A program made the translations under genes and the position numbers. Shown one piece after another: positions 36,190 through 48,621 of a DNA stretch of 64,000 nt; within the stretch, counting starts at the first letter, position 1, and each line of letters begins with the position of its first letter. Under the pieces are notes generated by a model. It had not been told where the DNA came from, made no database searches, and was given only the letters and a program-made list of their open reading frames with translations. The stretch comes from Bifidobacterium olomucense (GTDB lineage Bacteria > Actinomycetota > Actinomycetes > Actinomycetales > Bifidobacteriaceae): the NCBI RefSeq assembly GCF_012932375.1, contig NZ_JAAIIG010000004.1, positions 186,001 to 250,000 of the forward strand, read 5' to 3'.

Positions 36190-37677
36190 ATGAGAGAACA
36201 GTTCGATGTGGCAATCATCGGAGCCGGGCCCGGTGGATACTCCACCGCCCTTCGCGCCGCGGAGCTGGGCATGAGGGTGGCGTTGATCGAGCGCGACGCC
36301 ACGGTGGGCGGCACATGCCTCAACCGCGGATGCATTCCGTCCAAGGCCCTTATCACCGCCACCCACACCATTGACACCGTGCACCGTGCAGCCGAATTGG
36401 GCGTCAATGCCTCTGTGGACGGTATCGATTTCGGCACGTTGCGCGACTATCGTCTGCGCATGGTGGACACCATGGTTCGCGGACTCTCCGGCCTTCTGGC
36501 ACATCGCGGCATCACCGTGTTGCGCGCCTGCGCATCCTTCAATGCCGATGAAACGGATACGGGCGGCCGCCATATCGTGCATCTGCTTCCCTCCCCCGGG
36601 CAAAACGCCATTCAGGTCTTCCATAAGGCCGATGTGCCCGAGTCGGCCGGCGAAGCGCTGGATATCATCGCCGGAAATGTAGTACTTGCCACCGGAGCCT
36701 CACCCCGTCCGTTGCCGGGCAATCCGTTTGCCGGAGCGCTTATCGATTCCACGCAGGCGCTGGAATTGAACGAGTTCCCCTCTTCGGCGGTGATTATCGG
36801 CGCGGGAGCCATCGCACTGGAATTCGCCTCGATGTGGAATGCGGCCGGTTCGGATGTCACGCTTCTGATTCGCAAGGACCGCGTACTGTCCGCGTGGGAT
36901 CGTCGCTCCAGCGTGACCCTGACCCGCGAACTCAAACGTCATGGAGTCAACATCATTACCCGCACCCATGCAACCCACGTAGACGTGGGGGCGAATCTCG
37001 GTGCCACCGTGCATTACACCCGTGAGGGTCAGGATGGTGAGCAAACCGTCTGGGGTGAAATTGCATTGGCCGCCATCGGCCGTACACCGCTCACCGATTC
37101 GGCTTGGGGCGTGGACCTTATGGATGGCGGATACGTCACCACTGACGCCTATGGCAGGACTAGCAAGCCCGGAGTCTGGGCCGTAGGCGACGTGACCGCC
37201 GGGCACGCGTTGGCCCATCGCGCCTTTGAACAGGGCATCGTTATCGCCGAAACGTTGGCCGGACGGTCTGTCAAGCCCGTGGACGAAGACACCGTGCCGC
37301 AAATCGTCTTTTCTTCCCCTGAAGCCGCTTCGGTGGGTCTGACCATTGAACAGGCGCAGACGCGCGAAGACCTCGTAGAGGTCAAAGAAACCGTCTACCC
37401 GATGCTGGCCAATGCCCGCATGCTGATGAGTGGACGGGCGGGTTCGCTCACCGTCGTTTCCGGTTGCGATGCCTCCGATCCGGACACTCCGAGGGTGTTG
37501 GGCGTGCATATGATTTCGCCAATCGCCTCGGATATCATCGCCGAAGCCGAACAGCTGGTGGGCAACCGGGTGCCGCTCGCAGATGCCGCACGACTCATCC
37601 ATCCTCATCCTACGTTCAGCGAGACGCTCGGCGAGGCATTGCTCAAGGCGGACGGCCGGCCGTTGCACACGCGATAG
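36190..37677 (+). CDS. lpd: Dihydrolipoyl dehydrogenase
   Basis: This FAD-dependent disulfide oxidoreductase, 495 residues, reoxidises dihydrolipoamide with NAD in 2-oxoacid dehydrogenase or glycine cleavage complexes. FAD binding is seen in IIGAGPGGYSTA, the redox disulfide in GGTCLNRGCIPSKAL (C43 and C48), the NAD fold in VIIGAGAIALEFASMW, the second FAD motif in GVWAVGDVTAGHALAHRA and the catalytic His-Glu pair in LIHPHPTFSETLGEAL. GAGGAGG precedes the ATG. No E1, E2 or lipoate genes are nearby. Since bifidobacteria ferment by the fructose-6-phosphate shunt, its partner is unclear. Confidence 0.94.
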   Translation: MREQFDVAIIGAGPGGYSTALRAAELGMRVALIERDATVGGTCLNRGCIPSKALITATHTIDTVHRAAELGVNASVDGIDFGTLRDYRLRMVDTMVRGLSGLLAHRGITVLRACASFNADETDTGGRHIVHLLPSPGQNAIQVFHKADVPESAGEALDIIAGNVVLATGASPRPLPGNPFAGALIDSTQALELNEFPSSAVIIGAGAIALEFASMWNAAGSDVTLLIRKDRVLSAWDRRSSVTLTRELKRHGVNIITRTHATHVDVGANLGATVHYTREGQDGEQTVWGEIALAAIGRTPLTDSAWGVDLMDGGYVTTDAYGRTSKPGVWAVGDVTAGHALAHRAFEQGIVIAETLAGRSVKPVDEDTVPQIVFSSPEAASVGLTIEQAQTREDLVEVKETVYPMLANARMLMSGRAGSLTVVSGCDASDPDTPRVLGVHMISPIASDIIAEAEQLVGNRVPLADAARLIHPHPTFSETLGEALLKADGRPLHTR

Positions 37678-37825
37678 TCTTGGGGAGTATCGGGAAAGTC
37701 CGGAGACAAACCCGAAGCAAACCCATCGCACAAGCCAGGAATCGTACTATATGCGCGGCAGACTGGACCAGCGCACCTGATACAGTATTGCGCAGTGTGT
37801 TTCGTCCCAGCAAAAGGAAGAAGTG

Positions 37826-38608
37826 ATGGCGGAAAAGGACGCTAAGCCGAAGAAGCAGAGCACGATCAAGCAGATCATCCAGATTTATAAGTTCACGGCC
37901 AAGGAGGACAAAGCCCTGCCTTGGCTCGAAGCCGGCGCTTTCCTGCTGCCCGTGGTGTTGGGCGTGATTCTCGGCCTGCTCTTCAAGTGGAGCTGGTTGA
38001 CTTGGATCTTCCTGATGATCACCGCTGTGATGCTCGGCATCCTGCTGGCCACTATGATGCTTACCCGCCGTGCGGATATCGTGGGCTACAAGCAGATCGA
38101 CGGCAAGCCGGGCGCATCCATCGGCGTACTGAGCAATATGAGCAAGGCCGGTTTCAACTTCCCGCAGGAGCCGGTGTGGATCGATCCGAAGACGAAGGAT
38201 GCCATCTGGCGAGGTTCCTCCATGAACGGCATCTACCTGATCGGCGAAGGCGATTACGGCCGTGTGATGAAGGCGATGGATCGTCAGGAGCATGAGATCA
38301 AGGGCGTCACCGCCGGCTCTGCCATTCCGGTGTACCGCATCAGCGTGGGCCACGGACCCAAGCAGGTGTCTCTGGACAAACTGCGTAACACGGTCACCAA
38401 GTGCAAGACCTACGAGCCGACCAATCACAAGAACGCACTGGCCGCGAAGATTCACCCGCGTCGTCGTTTCCTGCTGACCAAGGCCGAGCTGGACATTCTC
38501 AACGATCGTCTGCGCACGCTCCAGGCCAAGAAGGGCTACGCCATCCCCAAGGGCATCGATCCGAACCGTCCGCAGAAGGTGTCTCGTCGCGCGATGCGCG
38601 GCCGCTGA
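37826..38608 (+). CDS. DUF4191 membrane protein
   Basis: The 260-residue protein has a basic N terminus, two adjacent membrane helices (about 38-55 and 58-80) and a soluble C-terminal half with the DUF4191 segments [17 protein letters not shown] and [16 protein letters not shown]. Genes of this family lie next to glnA and lipoate genes in actinobacteria; here it sits between lpd and glnA. No biochemical role is established. AAGGAAG precedes ATG 37826; a GTG one codon earlier is possible. A terminator follows. Confidence 0.88.
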   Translation: MAEKDAKPKKQSTIKQIIQIYKFTAKEDKALPWLEAGAFLLPVVLGVILGLLFKWSWLTWIFLMITAVMLGILLATMMLTRRADIVGYKQIDGKPGASIGVLSNMSKAGFNFPQEPVWIDPKTKDAIWRGSSMNGIYLIGEGDYGRVMKAMDRQEHEIKGVTAGSAIPVYRISVGHGPKQVSLDKLRNTVTKCKTYEPTNHKNALAAKIHPRRRFLLTKAELDILNDRLRTLQAKKGYAIPKGIDPNRPQKVSRRAMRGR

Positions 38609-38629
38609 TCGCGAACCGTCATTCTTTTG

Positions 38630-38671
38630 AAGGCCCGTCGCTTCCCCTATGGAGGCGGCGGGCCTTTGTTT
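38630..38671 (+). terminator. Terminator of the DUF4191 gene
   Basis: AAGGCCCG and CGGGCCTT pair, with an inner CGC/GCG, and are followed by TGTTTAT. Confidence 0.75.
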
Positions 38672-38967
38672 ATCTCACATTGCTATCTCACACACCTCCG
38701 AAATTATTCCTGCGCACGCGGCACAAACCAACCATCAGCGTCGGCCGTCAGTCTGTCCTTTCAACTTTCCCCTTCCCCTACTGTCCACGTTACGGACGAG
38801 ACTGGCACCCCAACCCAATAACCTACGACATATATTTCCGCGGAATACCGCGGTTCAGTAGCCCTCATCAACCGAGCCGAAACATTCTCGTAACCCAAAT
38901 TACGAACCGGCGAAACGCGCGATTTTACGATAGAGACCGTTACATTCCATATGAAAGGAGCGGTCCC
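38672..38967 (+). promoter_or_regulatory. glnA leader with palindrome
   Basis: This 296-bp non-coding leader precedes glnA. It carries TCGTAA and TTACGA six bases apart (38888-38905), a palindrome that could bind a nitrogen regulator. The regulator and the exact promoter cannot be named from the sequence. Confidence 0.4.
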
Positions 38968-40404
38968 GTGACCGAACTCAAGACCAAGGAAGACGCCGAG
39001 GCCCTTATCAACAAGGAAGGCATCGAGTATGTCTCCGTTCGTTTCACCGATCTGATTGGTGTTCAGCAGCACTTCACTGTGCCGGCTAGCGAGTTCCTGA
39101 AGGACGCCTTCACCGACGGCATGCCGTTCGATGGCTCCTCCGTGCAGGGCTTCCAGGCCATCAACGAGTCCGATATGAAGCTGGTGCCGGATGTGGCTAC
39201 CGCCTTCGTCGATCCGTTCCGCAAGCACAAGACCCTCGACGTGGCCTTCTCCATCGTCGACCCGCTGACAGACGAGCCGTACTCCCGCGATCCTCGTCAG
39301 GTCGCAGGCAAGGCCGAGGCTTACCTGAAGTCCACCGGTATCGCTGATACCGCCTCCTTCGCGCCTGAGGCCGAGTTCTTCATCTTCGACAAGGTCCGCT
39401 TCGAGAACGGCATGAACCGTTCCTTCTACGAGGTCGACTCCATCGAGGCTCCGTGGAACTCCGGCGTTGATGTCGAAGAAGACGGCACCCCGAACATCGG
39501 CTTCAAGAACCGCGTCAAGAAGGGCTACTTCCCGGTTCCGCCGATTGACCACACTCAGGATCTGCGCGACGACATGGTCGCCAACCTGCAGAAGGTCGGC
39601 CTGATTCTGGAGCGTTCTCACCACGAGGTCGCCGGCGCTGGCCAGCAGGAGATCAACTACCGCTTCAACACCCTGCAGCACGCAGGCGATGACCTGATGA
39701 AGTACAAGTACGTCGTCCACGAGACCGCTGCTCTGGCCGGCAAGTCCGCCACCTTCATGCCGAAGCCGATCGCTGGCGACAACGGCACCGGCATGCACTG
39801 CCACCAGTCCCTGTGGAAGGACGGCAAGCCGCTGTTCTACGATGAGAAGGGCTACGCTGGCCTGTCTGATCTGGCTCGCTGGTACATCGGCGGCCTGATC
39901 AAGCACTCCTCCTCCGTGCTGGCCTTCACCAACCCGTCCCTGAACTCCTACCACCGTCTGGTTCCGGGCTTCGAGGCTCCGGTCAACCTGGTGTACTCCG
40001 CTCGTAACCGTTCCGCCGCCATCCGTATTCCGCTGGCCGGCACCTCCCCGGCTGCCAAGCGTATCGAGTTCCGCGCTCCGGATCCGTCCTGCAACCCGTT
40101 CCTCGCCTTCTCCGCTCAGCTGATGGCTGGTCTGGACGGCATCCTGAACCACATCGAGCCCCCGGAGCCGGTCGACAAGGACCTCTACGAGCTGCCGCCG
40201 GAAGAGCACGCTGGCATCAAGCAGGTGCCGAGCTCCCTGGCCGAGGCTATGGACGCTCTGGAAGAGGACCACGACTTCCTCACCGCTGGCGACGTCTTCA
40301 CCGACGATCTCATCGAGACCTGGATCGGCCTGAAGCGCGACGAGATCGATCAGGCTCGCCTGACCCCGACCCCGCTTGAGTACGAGCTCTACTACCACAT
40401 CTGA
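38968..40404 (+). CDS. glnA: Glutamine synthetase type I
   Basis: This dodecameric enzyme makes glutamine from glutamate, ammonia and ATP. The 478 residues, after GTG 38968 with AAAGGAG upstream, match GSI-beta. The signature [12 protein letters not shown], the metal-site EAEFF, the glycine-rich ATP loop [15 protein letters not shown] and the glutamate-binding NRSAAIRIP are present. The adenylylation tyrosine lies in [11 protein letters not shown], so control by GlnE adenylylation is expected. Codon use is strongly biased, which fits high expression. A long open frame upstream in the same phase lacks a start signal and I excluded it. Confidence 0.97.
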   Translation: MTELKTKEDAEALINKEGIEYVSVRFTDLIGVQQHFTVPASEFLKDAFTDGMPFDGSSVQGFQAINESDMKLVPDVATAFVDPFRKHKTLDVAFSIVDPLTDEPYSRDPRQVAGKAEAYLKSTGIADTASFAPEAEFFIFDKVRFENGMNRSFYEVDSIEAPWNSGVDVEEDGTPNIGFKNRVKKGYFPVPPIDHTQDLRDDMVANLQKVGLILERSHHEVAGAGQQEINYRFNTLQHAGDDLMKYKYVVHETAALAGKSATFMPKPIAGDNGTGMHCHQSLWKDGKPLFYDEKGYAGLSDLARWYIGGLIKHSSSVLAFTNPSLNSYHRLVPGFEAPVNLVYSARNRSAAIRIPLAGTSPAAKRIEFRAPDPSCNPFLAFSAQLMAGLDGILNHIEPPEPVDKDLYELPPEEHAGIKQVPSSLAEAMDALEEDHDFLTAGDVFTDDLIETWIGLKRDEIDQARLTPTPLEYELYYHI

Positions 40405-40479
40405 GTTTTAGGGCTCAGAAACGTTGAAATGACGCCATTCCCCTTCCAAGGGGAGCCAAATGGGAGCCATTCGGCGTAG

Positions 40480-40519
40480 AAAAAGACCTTGTGAAAGCCA
40501 AGTTTCACAAGGTCTTTTT
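40480..40519. terminator. Bidirectional terminator between glnA and a small orphan gene
   Basis: AAAAAGACCTTGTGAAA and TTTCACAAGGTCTTTTT form a perfect 17-bp stem around GCCAAG, with A and T tracts on both sides, serving both converging genes. Confidence 0.92.
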
Positions 40520-40573
40520 CATATTGCAAGGACTTGATGGGCCTTGACGCATCAACTCAACGGTCAGAACAAA

Positions 40574-40948
40574 TCAGAACAGCGGGTCCATGCCTTCCCC
40601 GGGCTTGGCGCGATGCGGCCGCGGGCGACCCATGTGGCGGGCATACACATACCATTGCCCGTCCCGATTCTCCATACGCGCCTCGAATTGACCGCTTTCG
40701 AATCCACGGCGCTCACCGTTACGGATTTTCAACACCGCTTTATTGGCGGCGGCACGGTTCACCGATTTGCCGACCTCATACCAGCCGGGATGTGCCTTTA
40801 GCCATGCGGCCAAGGCTGGACCGTTGCGCTTGATCTGCGGACGCGAATCCTCCAGTTCCGCATCCAGTCCCTTGCGCCGGCATTGCTGAAGGAAATGCGC
40901 CGCATCCAGCGGGTTATCAAACTGTACCCTGATCGTCGTCTTTCCCAT
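40574..40948 (-). CDS. Small orphan protein, function unknown
   Basis: The 124-residue basic soluble protein begins MGKTTIRVQFDNPLDAAHFLQQC and ends in a basic Arg/Pro-rich tail. No membrane segment, signal peptide or known motif is visible. The ATG has no ribosome site, but TATACT (40957-40962) lies eight bases upstream, so a leaderless transcript is plausible. It stands between glnA and mrp with a shared terminator. I do not recognise it; the codon phase pattern and the flanking terminator support that it is real. Confidence 0.7.
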   Translation of the reverse strand: MGKTTIRVQFDNPLDAAHFLQQCRRKGLDAELEDSRPQIKRNGPALAAWLKAHPGWYEVGKSVNRAAANKAVLKIRNGERRGFESGQFEARMENRDGQWYVYARHMGRPRPHRAKPGEGMDPLF

Positions 40949-40977
40949 AAGTGGCTAGTATACCTCGCTGCGAAATG

Positions 40978-42117
40978 TCAATGATTTGCTGCGGGAGTCT
41001 CCATCAGCCGCTCCGCCAAAGACCGGAACGTACCACCGATGCCGTCAGTGCGCAGCGCACCGTCCTTGTCCAGCACCGCAGGGCGTCCGGCTTCGCCGGT
41101 TTCACGCACTTCGGGAATCAGCGGCAGCTGGGCCATCAACGGCACCTCGTAGCCGAGCGCTTCGGTCAGCTGATCGGAAACGCGCTGTCCGCCTCCGGCG
41201 CCGAAAATCTCCAACCGCTCGCCCTTATGCTCGTAGTAGCTCATGTTCTCCACCACACCACGAACCTTCATCGGCACCTGCAACGCCACCAGTCCGGAGC
41301 GCACGGCAATATCCGAGGCGGAAGGCTGAGGAGTCGTCACCACTACCAGTTCGGCATTCGGCAACGCCTGAGCCACGGAGATTGCCATGTCTCCGGTGCC
41401 GGGTGCCAGATCGAGCAGCAGCACGTCAGGCTGCCCCCACCAGACGTCGGACAGGAACTGTTCCAAAGAACGCTGTAAGCGTGGTCCGCGCCACAGAATG
41501 GCACGGTCCGCACCGGCGAACATGCCGATGGAGATCAGTTTGACGCCCCATGCAGTCACCGGCATCAGCATGCCGTTCAAGTTGGTCGGTTGGGTGTGCA
41601 CGCCGAACAGTCGAGGAAGAGAAAAACCGTAAATGTCCGCGTCGATGGCGGCGGTATCGTAGCCAAGCGCCGCAAACGTAGCCGCAAGGTTCGCCGTGAC
41701 CGACGACTTGCCTACGCCGCCCTTACCGGAAGCGATGGCGAAGATACGCGTCTTGACGCCCGGTTTGCTGAACGGATTCTGTTTGCGCTCGGCTTTCAAA
41801 TCGGCGACCAGATCTTCCAGCTTATCCCGGCTCATTGAGCTGACTTCGATATGCGGCGTGAGCGCAGCATCCGGATAGGAGGCCACAGCCCCGTTGATCT
41901 GATTGGTGATGGTCTGCGAAAGCGGGCATCCTTCGACCGTAAGCTCAACATGCACGGTGACGTCGTAGGCGGGATTCGCATCTGACGGTTCAGTGGACGG
42001 GACCGCGTTAATGGCGGCGATCATGCCTAAATCAGTCACGGACCGTCCAAGTTCCGGGTCAATAACGCGGCTCAAACGGTCGTAGATGGCGGCTTCAATC
42101 TCACGGGTATCAGTCAT
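40978..42117 (-). CDS. mrp: Mrp/ApbC-family iron-sulfur cluster carrier ATPase
   Basis: The N-terminal MIP18/DUF59 domain (about 1-110; VIDPELGRSVTDLGMI) is followed by a deviant Walker P-loop NTPase (about 125-360; IASGKGGVGKSSV, with IDADIYGFS next). Family members carry Fe-S clusters to apoproteins. The CxxC pair found before the IFGxGGG motif in many homologues is absent: the segment reads MSYYEHKGERLEIFGAGGG. Actinobacterial members often lack it, so cluster binding may differ. AAGGAGG precedes the ATG. It is close to ligA. Confidence 0.9.
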   Translation of the reverse strand: MTDTREIEAAIYDRLSRVIDPELGRSVTDLGMIAAINAVPSTEPSDANPAYDVTVHVELTVEGCPLSQTITNQINGAVASYPDAALTPHIEVSSMSRDKLEDLVADLKAERKQNPFSKPGVKTRIFAIASGKGGVGKSSVTANLAATFAALGYDTAAIDADIYGFSLPRLFGVHTQPTNLNGMLMPVTAWGVKLISIGMFAGADRAILWRGPRLQRSLEQFLSDVWWGQPDVLLLDLAPGTGDMAISVAQALPNAELVVVTTPQPSASDIAVRSGLVALQVPMKVRGVVENMSYYEHKGERLEIFGAGGGQRVSDQLTEALGYEVPLMAQLPLIPEVRETGEAGRPAVLDKDGALRTDGIGGTFRSLAERLMETPAANH

Positions 42118-42173
42118 GCATCCTCCTTATTGCCGCGTACCAGAGTAGCGTGTGCCGCGCCGGCATGCCAGAG

Positions 42174-44876
<2,703 letters not shown>

Positions 44877-44953
44877 CTATCCTATCGGAATCAGTCTCGA
44901 ATCGGTCGAGAGCCGGCCTTGCCTTCATGAGATGGGCATCGCCGAGGGTGAGC

Positions 44954-47900
44954 CTACACGCTCAGCGAGCGCAGGAACTGGCCCTGAATCACGTCAATGC
45001 CGTCACCTTCGCCATCGTTCATGCGAGCGGCTGCCACCGACAGGGTGCGCGCCGGCACGAACATGCCCTCATCCACGCATACGCGGGCCGCATCGCGCAC
45101 GATGGTCGCCACCTCGGTATGCGGCCAGACCGGCAGATCATGCATATTCAGTACATGAACTGCCTCGTCCACGGTCTCGGGCACGCGAATGCACTGCGAA
45201 TCGGCGCGAGCGACCAGCTCCTGCAATTCGCTTTCCAAAGAGCCGATGGCCCCGGACGCGATATGATCGCTCATGATGTATGCCGCAGCGGCTGTGTCGA
45301 AACGGTCAAGCATCCATTCGGAGTAGGCGAAGCGATAGTAGGCGAATGCGGCGTCGTCACGGTCCAAGGCCACGCGCAGCGCATTCAGGCATGCGGCACG
45401 TGCCGAATCCCAGTCTTCGTTGCGAGCCAGTTGGATGGCGAGCTTCAAATGCGAGAGCGGGTACGCGGGCGCATAGGCCACCATCCGGTTGAGGTGCGGA
45501 ATCGCCGCCGCCGCGCCTTTGATCTGACTGAGCACGTCGGCCAGCTCCATATGCGCATAGAACAGATTGTCGGTAATGAGCACGGTATGCTCATCCGGGG
45601 TGGCGAACAGACGGTTGTATACCACACGTTCGGCGTAGGAATTGAAGTACCGCGGCACGCCGCCACTGGTCGAGAACACGTAATCCATGCGCGCCACCGC
45701 TTTCTCGGCGGCATCGATAGCCTGATCGACCTGTCCGGAGAACAGGAGATCGCGCGCGCGCAGACGTTCCTTATCCAACCCATCAGCGAGGGTGAACGTG
45801 AAGTCCGGCGTATCGTTGCCGTCAATCAGCGCGCTGGTCACCTGCGAGGCCAGACCGGTCAACTCGGGATCGCAAATCGATTCGATCACGCGCATCGCAC
45901 GCTGGGCCTTCTCCACTGAACTCATCGTCTGGTTGCGTGCCAGATCATGGAATTCGCTGACTCCATGCTGCAGCAGATCAATACGCTGGATAGACAGTCC
46001 CGCACTGTTCTTTGCGCCGAGCACCCGAGCTGCGGGTTCGCTGAAGCGCCGGTCGGCAAGCTCCGGCTCCTCCTGTGCACCGACCGGGGAGAACCTGCTG
46101 TCCGCCAGATCGAAATCAGCGTTGATGGGCTTCAAGCCGCCTTCGCCGTCCACATCCATCACCGCACCGAACATGCGGTAGGTCTCGGTCGGATTGTCCA
46201 ATCCGTCTGTATCGAGCCGCTTGAGGAAGGCGTCACGGGTGAAGGTGACGGTGACCATGTTGCGCACGGTAGGGTTGCGGCGCAGCACGCCCAATGGATC
46301 ATTGTTCGCATCCGCGTCGGCGTCCATGGCGTCGCCGCCGATCACGCTGCCGTCGCTGCCGATGGCACCAAGGCCTATGGCATTGTCATCGTCCGAGGCG
46401 CTGAACGACATTTCGTCGATATCCAATCCACGCATCAGATCCTCGAACTGCGAGTCGATGGAAGCCGCGTTCTCACGCTGATCTTCCGCATGCTGGTCCG
46501 GCTGTGCATGCGCTTCGGCCGGCGAGCCGTCCCCCGTCAGCCCGCCGTTCTGCCCTTCGGATTGGCTATCCGCGGCTTGGTTATCCGCAGATTGTTCCGG
46601 TGAAGCCGTCTGCCTCTCCGCACCCGACAAGCCCGAGCCGGCTCCGGCTGTTTCCTCACCGGATGCCGCCTGCCCGAAGGACTCCTCGTGGGAGATCGGA
46701 CGAGTCGGATCCCCGTGGAAGTCACCATCTTTAGGATCCGCCTTGGAACCGGCACGGCCCAGTCCCAAATCGCCGCTGCGCAGATGCTCGAAAGCGCGCA
46801 GCGCCTCGCTCATCATCGCCTGAATCGCCGAATCCTGTTCCGCAATGGCCTCTTCCAGACCGATGGAATCAATATGCAGCGAAACCTGACGCACACGCTC
46901 ACTGGTGCCAAAGCTCAACGCCGCCATCATCAATCCGACGCGCAGATTGTAGGCGGAACTCATTGCGGCACGTTCCGCTCCGCTCAGCGCCCGCCATGTA
47001 CGACGGGTCACGTCATATCGACTGTCAGGCATCATCGAAGTGCCTGCGGTGGTGAATCCGATGGCCACTTCGCCGCTATCCAGCCGGGAGCGGAACTCCA
47101 CGTCAAAGCGGTACGGCAACCGCAAGCGGCGCAACAGGGCGGCCAGCGTCTGCCGATACACCCACTCGTCACTGCTATTCGTATTCGGTTCCGGCTCCAC
47201 ACCCGGCACGGGATTGGTGCATGGGTCCGGGAATTCCCGACGAATTCGGTCAGCCGTATCGGCGGCGGTATCGATCAGGCTGAGCACGGCATGACGCTCG
47301 TCGTCGCCCTCATACGGCTCCAGCGCCATAATCGCCGGATTCTCGATCAGTTTCATATCGATCTGCGCGGCCTGAGCACGAGTGACCGTATCTTCCGTCA
47401 AAGGACGTCCCAGCGAAGAGCTGCGTTCCAGCCATGCGCTCACTGCGGCAAACCGGTTGAGGTTGCCTTCGATTTTCAGCGACTTGAGTACCTGATTGAA
47501 CGCCAGAGACTTATCCCAAGTAAAGAAGTAGCTGTTCGAATAGCTTGCGGTGTACAGGTGCAGCGGTTCGGCACCATGCACGGCCTCCAGACCGGGCAGT
47601 TCGTCCAACGCGCCGGCTTCACGCATCAGATCGGCGAAATGATCCTCCAAGCCCGACGCACGCATGCCATGGGCCCGCGCTTCCAGTGTGTCGCGTACCG
47701 AGCGGCGAATCGCTCCGATGGGGGCCTCCCGGTTGAGGCGACGGAAAATATTGCCTGATCCGAAGCCGATAAGCAGCCCGTTGATCTGCGGCAACATGTA
47801 TGTGGCGAAGAAACCGATGGCCAACGCATCCCGATACTCCAGATCATGGCGCATCTGGCGCGGCAGATCGGCACGCATCTGCTCCAGCGTGTATCGATTT

Positions 47901-48565
47901 CCGGATTTCAGCCATGAGGCCAGCCATATCATGCGTCCGGCGTCATCACGGCCCACCATGCCGCCGGAAACCACCTTCACACCATCCTCGTGCGAGCCAC
48001 GATGAGTGAGGTTGCGCATGGAATCGCGAGCCATGCGCGGAATCGCAGCGCCAAACGAATGCGGCTCATTCGTGCTCGCTCCCAAACGGTTGCCGTCCGG
48101 GAGCATCATGTCCTTTTCCTTGCCGAACATGAATCGCGGCTGCATGTTCTGCACATCCATATTCGGATCGGAGCCGGCGAATACACGACCATACGTGTCG
48201 GCAAACGCCACCTGCGCGAAGTGATCGGCGTCGGTAAACACACCCAAGCTGAACCCGCGTCCCACCGTGCCGGGCAGCTGCGCCCATCCAAGCGACAATC
48301 CGTCCGGAACATTGTCGAACTGCGTATATATACGACGCTTTACCAAAGGGCTCAATGCAACCGCGTTCTTGGTCAATTCGTCGACCACGCCGCCCTGATG
48401 CTTGCTGACGTTGCGCAATGCGTCACCGAACGGATTCGAAGAACTTCGCGGCTTGGTCAATCCCAGATCGACGGCGAGCGCATTCATCGAATTCCTCAGT
48501 CCGTTCAGGAATGCGGCACTCCGATGATGAAAATGGTTCGATTCGCGTTTTGGCATGATTCTCAT
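44954..48565 (-). CDS. Large orphan protein with TPR-like C-terminal region
   Basis: The 1203-residue product has no signal peptide. Residues 1-600 form a globular region with no domain I can name (segments such as PGTVGRGFSLGVFTDADHFA). About 610-760 is disordered and acidic (Glu, Ser, Asp, Gln rich). From about 900 on the sequence is alpha-helical with TPR-like pairs (LFYAHMELADVLSQIKGAAA, SHLKLAIQLARNEDWDSA). The first ATG at 48565 is used; a second at 48556 is equally possible, and neither has a good ribosome site. It is divergent from the polytopic membrane gene over only 53 bp. The function is unknown. Confidence 0.85.
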   Translation of the reverse strand: MRIMPKRESNHFHHRSAAFLNGLRNSMNALAVDLGLTKPRSSSNPFGDALRNVSKHQGGVVDELTKNAVALSPLVKRRIYTQFDNVPDGLSLGWAQLPGTVGRGFSLGVFTDADHFAQVAFADTYGRVFAGSDPNMDVQNMQPRFMFGKEKDMMLPDGNRLGASTNEPHSFGAAIPRMARDSMRNLTHRGSHEDGVKVVSGGMVGRDDAGRMIWLASWLKSGNRYTLEQMRADLPRQMRHDLEYRDALAIGFFATYMLPQINGLLIGFGSGNIFRRLNREAPIGAIRRSVRDTLEARAHGMRASGLEDHFADLMREAGALDELPGLEAVHGAEPLHLYTASYSNSYFFTWDKSLAFNQVLKSLKIEGNLNRFAAVSAWLERSSSLGRPLTEDTVTRAQAAQIDMKLIENPAIMALEPYEGDDERHAVLSLIDTAADTADRIRREFPDPCTNPVPGVEPEPNTNSSDEWVYRQTLAALLRRLRLPYRFDVEFRSRLDSGEVAIGFTTAGTSMMPDSRYDVTRRTWRALSGAERAAMSSAYNLRVGLMMAALSFGTSERVRQVSLHIDSIGLEEAIAEQDSAIQAMMSEALRAFEHLRSGDLGLGRAGSKADPKDGDFHGDPTRPISHEESFGQAASGEETAGAGSGLSGAERQTASPEQSADNQAADSQSEGQNGGLTGDGSPAEAHAQPDQHAEDQRENAASIDSQFEDLMRGLDIDEMSFSASDDDNAIGLGAIGSDGSVIGGDAMDADADANNDPLGVLRRNPTVRNMVTVTFTRDAFLKRLDTDGLDNPTETYRMFGAVMDVDGEGGLKPINADFDLADSRFSPVGAQEEPELADRRFSEPAARVLGAKNSAGLSIQRIDLLQHGVSEFHDLARNQTMSSVEKAQRAMRVIESICDPELTGLASQVTSALIDGNDTPDFTFTLADGLDKERLRARDLLFSGQVDQAIDAAEKAVARMDYVFSTSGGVPRYFNSYAERVVYNRLFATPDEHTVLITDNLFYAHMELADVLSQIKGAAAAIPHLNRMVAYAPAYPLSHLKLAIQLARNEDWDSARAACLNALRVALDRDDAAFAYYRFAYSEWMLDRFDTAAAAYIMSDHIASGAIGSLESELQELVARADSQCIRVPETVDEAVHVLNMHDLPVWPHTEVATIVRDAARVCVDEGMFVPARTLSVAAARMNDGEGDGIDVIQGQFLRSLSV

Positions 48566-48604
48566 TGTCTACTGTTTGCCCGACATACCACCTGTCGTAA
48601 AGCT

Positions 48605-48621
48605 TATAGAATAATGAGGTG
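48605..48621 (+). promoter_or_regulatory. Promoter close to a GTG start; possible leaderless gene
   Basis: TATAGAAT (48605-48612) ends seven bases before the GTG at 48619. With no ribosome site present, transcription would start at or next to the start codon. Confidence 0.45.

Noticed and set aside
38401..38967. N-terminal extension of glnA by 189 residues
   Set aside because: It runs through the DUF4191 gene end and a terminator; GTG 38968 has a clear ribosome site.
38761..40398. Minus-strand open frame of 545 residues
   Set aside because: It is the antisense shadow of glnA, caused by its strong codon bias.
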